Below are positions 1-5,179 of a DNA stretch of 5,179 bases, one piece after another; position 1 is the stretch's first letter, and every line of letters begins with the position of its first letter. Made by a program: the position numbers and the translations under genes. This stretch comes from an uncultured Collinsella sp. (GTDB lineage Bacteria; Actinomycetota; Coriobacteriia; Coriobacteriales; Coriobacteriaceae). The notes beneath the pieces were generated by a model. The model did no database searches, had not been told where the DNA came from, and saw only the letters and a program-made list of their open reading frames with translations. Location: contig UQYA01000109.1 in the NCBI GenBank assembly GCA_900545165.1, forward strand, positions 1 to 5,179. Reading direction: 5' to 3'.

Positions 1-3000
1 AGCATATGGTCACCTCGACCACGCTCTACCTGGGCAACCACGGCAACCTGCTCGAGGACTCCCGTACGGCCTGCCAGCTGGTGCGCCTGGAGCGCCCACT
101 GCTGAGCGAGGAGGAGTTCGACCGCATCTGCGCCATCGACCGCGTGGGCTTTAAGACCCGTCGCTTCCGTGCCGTGTACCGCCGCGATGCCGGCGAGGGC
201 GCGCTGCAGGCTGCGCTCAAGCAGCTTGCAGAGGACGTTGAGGCTGCGGTCCGCGACGGCGTGAACATCGTGGTGTTGAGCGATCGTGCCGCTGCGGGCG
301 AGGTGCCCGTGCCGTCGCTGCTCGCTGTGGGCTGCGTGCACAACCACCTGATCCGCGCCGGCGTGCGTACCTTTGCCGATATCGTGGTGGAGTGCGGCGA
401 TGCCGTGTCTCCGCATGACTTCGCGGCGCTGGTGGGTTACTCCGCGAGCGGCATCTGTCCGTACAACGCGCATGCGTGCATCCGCGATCTGGCGGCACGC
501 GGCGATTTGGATGTGACGGCCGAGCAGGGCATCGCCAACTACAACAAGGCCGCGACGGCGGGCATCGTCTCCATCATGTCCAAGATGGGCATCTCCACGG
601 TGCAGAGCTACCATTCGGCGCAGATCTTCGAGGCCGTGGGCTTTACGCCGGAGTTCGTCAACGCGTACTTCGCCGGCACGGTGAGCCGTGTGGGCGGTAT
701 GGGTGTCGAGGACGTCGAGCGCGAGCAGAATGAACGCTATGACGCCGCGCTCGCCATCCTTAAGAGCCCGGCTCCCGATCAGCTGCCCACACTGGGTCTG
801 ACCAAGTGGCGCCCGCTCGGTGGCGAGGATCACCTCATCGATCCGCAGACTGTCTATTTGCTGCAGAGCGCCTGCCGCGAGGACAGCTACGACACCTTTA
901 AGGAGTACAGCGCCCGCCTGCACCGCACCGGCCGTGCCGTGCGCCTGCGCGACTTGCTTGACTTTGACGACAACGGCCGCACGCCGGTTTCGCTCGACGA
1001 GGTGGAGCCCGCGCTCAATATCGTCCGCCGCTTTAATACCGGCGCCATGTCGTATGGCTCCATCAGCAAGGAAGCACACGAGTGCATGGCCATCGCCATG
1101 AACCGCCTGCACGGCCGTTCCAACTCCGGCGAGGGCGGCGAGGATCCGCGCCGCGAGACCCCGCTGGCTAACGGTGACTCCAAGAACTCCGCCATCAAGC
1201 AGGTGGCAAGCGCGCGCTTTGGCGTGACGAGCCGCTACCTGTGCAGCGCCTTCGAGATTCAGATCAAGATGGCCCAGGGCGCCAAGCCCGGCGAGGGCGG
1301 CCACCTGCCCGGCAAGAAGGTCTACCCCTGGATCGCCGAGGTCCGTCAGTCCACGCCCGGCATCGGCCTGATCTCGCCTCCGCCGCACCACGACATCTAC
1401 TCCATCGAGGACCTGGCAGAGCTGATCTTCGATCTTAAGAACGCCAACCCCGGTGCGCGCGTGTCGGTCAAGCTGGTCAGCGAGGCCGGCGTCGGCACCA
1501 TCGCCACCGGTGTGGCCAAGGGTGCCGCCGACAAGATCTTGATCAGTGGCCACAATGGCGGCTCGGGCGCCGCGGCGCGCGACTCCATTTGGCACGCCGG
1601 CCTGCCGCTGGAGCTCGGCCTTGCCGAGGCCCAGCAGACATTGCTGCAAAACGGCCTGCGCTCCCGCGTGGTGCTCGAGGCCGACGGCAAGCTCATGGAC
1701 GGCACCGATGTTGCCGTCGCCTGTCTGCTGGGTGCCGAGGAGTTTGGTTTTGCGACCATGCCGCTCATCTCCATGGGTTGCCTCATGCAGCGCGACTGCC
1801 AGCAGGATACCTGCCCGGCCGGCATCGCCACGCAAAACTGCCGCCTGCGTCGCGGCTTCCGCGGCAAGCCCGAGCACGTTGAGCACTTTATGCTCTTTGT
1901 TGCCGAGCAGCTGCGCGAGGTCATGGCGAGCCTGGGCTTCCGCACCGTCGACGAGATGGTCGGCCATCCCGAGTGCTTGCGCCAGCTCGAGGTCCCGGGC
2001 AACCGCAAGGCCAACCTGCTCGATCTGTCGCCCGTGCTGGCGAGCGCGACCTGCGAGTTCGGCGCTCATATCCCGGGTGCCGACGGTCGCCACTTCCTGC
2101 CGCAGATGGCCGCGGACAGCGAGCTCGACAAGACGCTCGACTCCACGTTGTTTGTGCCCTATACGGCCGATGCCCGTGCGCACCTGCGTCCGATTCGCTT
2201 CCGCGCCGATATCGCCAACGTCAACCGCTGCGTGGGCACCATCCTGGGCAACGCGGTGACCAAGGCACATCCCGAGGGTCTGCCCGCCGGCTCCATCACC
2301 ATCGATTGCGATGGTTCGGCCGGTCAGAGCTTTGGTGCCTTCCTGCCGCGCGGCATTACGCTCAACGTGTGCGGCGACGCCAACGACTACTTTGGCAAGG
2401 GCCTTTCGGGCGGCGAGGTGTCGGTGCGCCCCAACCCGCATGCGACCTACAAGTTCGACGAGAACATCATCGTGGGCAACGTTGCATTCTTTGGCGCCAC
2501 GAGCGGCCGCGGCTTTATTAACGGCCTGGCCGGCCAACGCTTTGGCGTGCGCAACTCCGGCGCCACCGTGGTGGTCGAGGGCTGCGGCAACCATGGCTGC
2601 GAGTACATGACGGGCGGTCTGGCGCTCATCCTGGGCGAGGTCGGGCAGAACTTCGCCGCTGGCATGACGGGTGGCGTGGCCTATGTCTTTGACCAGTACG
2701 GCACGCTCGATGCCCGTGTGAACCACGAGAGCGTTGAGCTCAAGGCCCCGACGGCCGGCGAGCTGGCGCAAATTCGAGAGCTCATCCAAGAGCACGTGGA
2801 CGCGACGCAGAGCCCGCGCGGCATTAAGCTGCTCTACAGCTTTGAGACGATGAGCAAGCACTTTGTGAAGGTCATTCCGACCGAGTACGAGCGCGTGCTG
2901 GCGATTGTCGCTGCTGCCGAGGCCGTGGGCAAGACGCATGCGCAGGCAGAGGAGCTGGCGTTTGACATTGTGACCGGTCGCGCGAGCGCTGCGGATGTCG

Positions 3001-3083
3001 CTCGCTTCGATGTCGCGGGCGGTGCTGCGGACGCTGCGTCCGTGGCTGCCAGCTCTGTTGCTTCGACCAAGAAGGAGGCGTAA
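1..3083 (+). CDS. gltB: Glutamate synthase large (alpha) subunit, 5'-truncated by the window edge
   Basis: GltB makes glutamate from 2-oxoglutarate and glutamine-derived ammonia in the cytoplasm, using electrons from GltD. Numbering from the Met at base 6: residues 1 to about 290 are the central domain (LAVGCVHNHLIRAG at 105-118). About 290-690 is the FMN barrel, with MSYGSISKEAH from 348, SGEGGEDP at 374-381, QIKMAQGAKPGEGG at 419-432, SPPPHHDIYS at 457-466 and KLVSE at 489-493. Cys592, Cys598 and Cys603 (C-x5-C-x4-C) are the family's 3Fe-4S ligands. The GXGXG beta-helix follows at about 760-925. The family is about 1,500 residues long; 1,025 are visible and the class II amidotransferase domain is absent. 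The frame stays open to the window's first bases, so base 6 is probably an internal Met, though a split gene cannot be excluded. The last 60 residues are an Ala-rich extension. Family assignment is very secure. Confidence 0.97.
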   Translation, partial: HMVTSTTLYLGNHGNLLEDSRTACQLVRLERPLLSEEEFDRICAIDRVGFKTRRFRAVYRRDAGEGALQAALKQLAEDVEAAVRDGVNIVVLSDRAAAGEVPVPSLLAVGCVHNHLIRAGVRTFADIVVECGDAVSPHDFAALVGYSASGICPYNAHACIRDLAARGDLDVTAEQGIANYNKAATAGIVSIMSKMGISTVQSYHSAQIFEAVGFTPEFVNAYFAGTVSRVGGMGVEDVEREQNERYDAALAILKSPAPDQLPTLGLTKWRPLGGEDHLIDPQTVYLLQSACREDSYDTFKEYSARLHRTGRAVRLRDLLDFDDNGRTPVSLDEVEPALNIVRRFNTGAMSYGSISKEAHECMAIAMNRLHGRSNSGEGGEDPRRETPLANGDSKNSAIKQVASARFGVTSRYLCSAFEIQIKMAQGAKPGEGGHLPGKKVYPWIAEVRQSTPGIGLISPPPHHDIYSIEDLAELIFDLKNANPGARVSVKLVSEAGVGTIATGVAKGAADKILISGHNGGSGAAARDSIWHAGLPLELGLAEAQQTLLQNGLRSRVVLEADGKLMDGTDVAVACLLGAEEFGFATMPLISMGCLMQRDCQQDTCPAGIATQNCRLRRGFRGKPEHVEHFMLFVAEQLREVMASLGFRTVDEMVGHPECLRQLEVPGNRKANLLDLSPVLASATCEFGAHIPGADGRHFLPQMAADSELDKTLDSTLFVPYTADARAHLRPIRFRADIANVNRCVGTILGNAVTKAHPEGLPAGSITIDCDGSAGQSFGAFLPRGITLNVCGDANDYFGKGLSGGEVSVRPNPHATYKFDENIIVGNVAFFGATSGRGFINGLAGQRFGVRNSGATVVVEGCGNHGCEYMTGGLALILGEVGQNFAAGMTGGVAYVFDQYGTLDARVNHESVELKAPTAGELAQIRELIQEHVDATQSPRGIKLLYSFETMSKHFVKVIPTEYERVLAIVAAAEAVGKTHAQAEELAFDIVTGRASAADVARFDVAGGAADAASVAASSVASTKKEA
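3072..3078 (+). promoter_or_regulatory. Shine-Dalgarno site of gltD inside the gltB 3' end
   Basis: AAGGAGG lies 10 bases before the gltD ATG and is read as part of the last gltB codons (Lys-Glu-Ala-stop). It is a near-perfect match to the 16S rRNA 3' end and fixes the gltD start at base 3089. Its place within gltB fits coupled translation of the two subunits. Confidence 0.85.
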
Positions 3084-3088
3084 GTGCC

Positions 3089-4570
<1,482 letters not shown>

Positions 4571-4581
4571 GACAGTCATTC

Positions 4582-4623
4582 AAGAGCGTCCCCAACGACT
4601 AGTCATTGGGGACGCTCTTTTTT
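4582..4623 (+). terminator. Rho-independent terminator of the gltBD operon
   Basis: A perfect 12-base-pair stem (AAGAGCGTCCCC at 4582-4593 with GGGGACGCTCTT at 4608-4619) is followed by a T run at 4618-4623. It starts 11 bases after the gltD stop. The 14-base interval between the arms is itself self-complementary except for one C-A mismatch (4596 with 4605), so the hairpin can extend to 18 of 19 pairs. The opposite strand has no T run after the stem, so it should act only on rightward transcripts. Confidence 0.92.
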
Positions 4624-4646
4624 GTCTAGTCGTTGGGGACACTCTT
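4582..4646. repeat. Three-unit REP-like repeat overlapping the terminator
   Basis: A 21-base unit with core TAGTCRTTGGGGACRCTC occurs three times: inverted at 4582-4602, direct at 4599-4619 and direct at 4626-4646. The inverted copy and the distal direct copy differ at one of 21 positions. The two direct copies differ at two of 21. The first two units share CTAG and form the terminator. The third lies after the T run, where it adds nothing to termination. The arrangement resembles REP-type intergenic palindromes; whether the unit is repeated across the genome cannot be seen from this window. Confidence 0.75.
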
Positions 4647-4748
4647 GACGTTTGACTGCTCATTTGCTGACGTGCAGGCTCGCGGCACCTTGCTGTTTTC
4701 GTGATGACTGCGGCTGGCAAGCTCAAAATCTCTGTTTATTTGCCTATG

Positions 4749-4776
4749 TTTAACTGGGGTTTTGTTTCGGTATAAC
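4749..4776 (+). promoter_or_regulatory. Possible sigma-70-type promoter for the last gene
   Basis: TATAAC at 4771-4776 matches the -10 consensus at five of six positions. The best upstream partner, TTTAAC at 4749-4754 with a 16-base spacer, matches the -35 consensus at only three of six, and there is no TG extension. If used, it would give an untranslated leader of roughly 130 bases. A promoter is expected somewhere in this gap because a strong terminator separates the last gene from gltD, but this exact site is tentative. Confidence 0.35.
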
Positions 4777-4815
4777 GTATCGGTCAAGCGTTCCGTCAAG
4801 TATTCGGTCAGCATC
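4767..4815. repeat. Short tandem array with 12-base period
   Basis: Blocks starting TCSGT occur at 4767, 4780, 4792 and 4804, so they are spaced 13, 12 and 12 bases. The second and third are TCGGTCAAGCGT and TCCGTCAAGTAT, the fourth TCGGTCAGCATC; the first (TCGGTATAACGTA) is the most divergent and contains the possible -10 box. The array could be a set of binding sites for a regulator of the last gene, or a decayed tandem duplication. Confidence 0.55.
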
Positions 4816-4865
4816 TGGTTCGCAGCCCGATGCCCATTTCGCCCGCGCTGACGGCGACCACCTGC

Positions 4866-4907
4866 CCTCCTCGTAAGCTCAAATTGAGGTTTATCAGTTT
4901 GAGGAGG
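4866..4907 (+). promoter_or_regulatory. Leader hairpin able to cover the ribosome binding site
   Basis: CCTCCTC at 4866-4872 is the exact reverse complement of the Shine-Dalgarno GAGGAGG at 4901-4907, with 28 bases between. Inside this interval CTCAAATTGAG (4878-4888) is a perfect short palindrome, and CTCAAA (4878-4883) can instead pair with TTTGAG (4898-4903). Several mutually exclusive folds are therefore possible, two of which bury the ribosome binding site. This is read from complementarity only; no energy was calculated and no known riboswitch class is recognised. Confidence 0.4.
4901..4907 (+). promoter_or_regulatory. Shine-Dalgarno site of the last gene
   Basis: GAGGAGG ends five bases before the ATG at 4913 and is the main evidence that the reading frame starting there is a real gene. 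Another ATG at 4908 directly abuts this site, too close for normal initiation, so 4913 is preferred. Confidence 0.75.
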
Positions 4908-4912
4908 ATGCC

Positions 4913-5179
4913 ATGGCTGATCATGTTTTGGACCGGGGACGTCTGGCCGAGGCCGTCGGTAACGATATTGCCGACATGGCCCAGTTTTGGATGTTGCGCA
5001 AGTTTCAGTTTTTGGAGTCGGCGCGCACGCAGTTCGAAGTGATAGTCGATCCATGGCTCAGCTATTGCGAAGAACCATCGCAAAGCGAAATCATGGCCTA
5101 TAACATGGCATTTACCGATTGGCTGCTGTTCGAGCGTCCCTATTACCATGGCAAGACGTTGCTTGAGCTGTATGTGGAC
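4913..5179 (+). CDS. Unrecognised protein, 3'-truncated by the window edge
   Basis: An open frame of 89 codons runs to the end of the window without a stop. The start follows a strong GAGGAGG site, and an in-frame TAA at 4874-4876 rules out an upstream extension. The visible protein appears soluble: no signal peptide or membrane segment is seen. Residues 8-45 look helical and contain FWMLRKFQFLES (25-36). The most distinctive part is FTDWLLFERPYYHGKTLLEL (67-86), which looks like a conserved aromatic motif, but I cannot assign a family. G+C is 139 of 267 bases (52%), clearly below gltBD. The terminator in between makes it a separate transcription unit, so its position after gltD says little about function. 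Antisense and alternative frames over the same bases look like shadows. Confidence 0.75.
   Translation, partial: MADHVLDRGRLAEAVGNDIADMAQFWMLRKFQFLESARTQFEVIVDPWLSYCEEPSQSEIMAYNMAFTDWLLFERPYYHGKTLLELYVD

Larger units (their letters stand above)
4571..4912. other. Intergenic region between gltD and the next gene
   Basis: This 342-base gap holds, in order: the gltD terminator and its repeat units (4582-4646), a stretch with no clear signal (about 4650-4740), a possible -10 box in a 12-base-period repeat array (4767-4815), and a leader with a possible hairpin over the next ribosome binding site (4866-4907). Base composition is lower than in gltBD (27 of 60 G+C at 4741-4800). Open frames on either strand here have no convincing start site or recognisable protein. 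Confidence 0.7.

Noticed and set aside
6..8. ATG at base 6 as the true start of gltB
   Set aside because: Only five bases precede it and show no ribosome binding site. The protein begins within the conserved central region, and a normal GltB has about 470 more residues upstream.
1397..2014. Minus-strand open frame of 205 codons opposite gltB
   Set aside because: It is antisense to the most conserved part of the GltB barrel and has low-complexity composition without recognisable motifs.
4645..4657. TTGACG and TTGACT as -35 boxes just after the third repeat unit
   Set aside because: No acceptable -10 hexamer lies 16-18 bases downstream of either; the bases there are tgacgt and caggct.
4830..5042. 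Plus-strand 70-codon frame overlapping the last gene
   Set aside because: Its first ATG lacks a good ribosome binding site, and its internal ATG at 4908 touches the GAGGAGG site with no spacer. The +2 frame from 4913 stays open and has correct spacing.
4626..5054. Minus-strand open frame of 142 codons across the intergenic region
   Set aside because: It is rich in Arg, Pro and Thr, its stop falls inside the repeat unit, and it runs antisense to the better-supported gene at 4913. The LTEY/LTER/LTDT run is the 12-base array read in reverse.
4808..5149. Minus-strand open frame of 113 codons
   Set aside because: It is antisense to the frame starting at 4913, which has a strong ribosome binding site; I see no matching support for the minus-strand frame.

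Overview
The window is a GC-rich bacterial segment (79 of 120 bases, 66%, in a hand-counted piece of gltD at 3781-3900). It carries the end of a nitrogen-assimilation operon followed by the start of an unrelated gene. The style of the Glt proteins, the codon use and the REP-like GGGGAC-containing repeat suggest a high-GC Actinomycetota member, possibly a Coriobacteriia organism such as Collinsella. This placement is an inference from general resemblance, not a database result.

Layout. (1) Bases 1-3083: the glutamate synthase large subunit, gltB. It lacks its N-terminal glutamine amidotransferase domain because the window begins inside the gene. The central domain, the FMN and 3Fe-4S synthase barrel and the C-terminal GXGXG beta-helix are all present. 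(2) Bases 3089-4570: a complete gltD, the NADPH-oxidising FAD and Fe-S small subunit, 5 bases after gltB, with its Shine-Dalgarno inside the last gltB codons. (3) Bases 4571-4912: a 342-base gap. It holds a strong intrinsic terminator that is also a 38-base near-perfect palindrome, a third copy of the terminator arm, a 12-base-period repeat array next to a possible -10 box, and a possible leader hairpin covering the next gene's ribosome binding site. (4) Bases 4913-5179: the 5' end of an unrecognised, less GC-rich gene (52% by hand count) that runs off the window.

The two Glt subunits work together. GltD takes electrons from NADPH and passes them through FAD and Fe-S clusters to FMN in GltB. 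GltB condenses ammonia, released from glutamine, with 2-oxoglutarate and reduces the product to glutamate. Together with glutamine synthetase this is the GS-GOGAT route.

The coding part is ordinary. The points worth a second look are in the intergenic region and leader of the last gene. I see no mobile-element gene, CRISPR array, tRNA or rRNA, and no clear evidence of a new multi-gene system.
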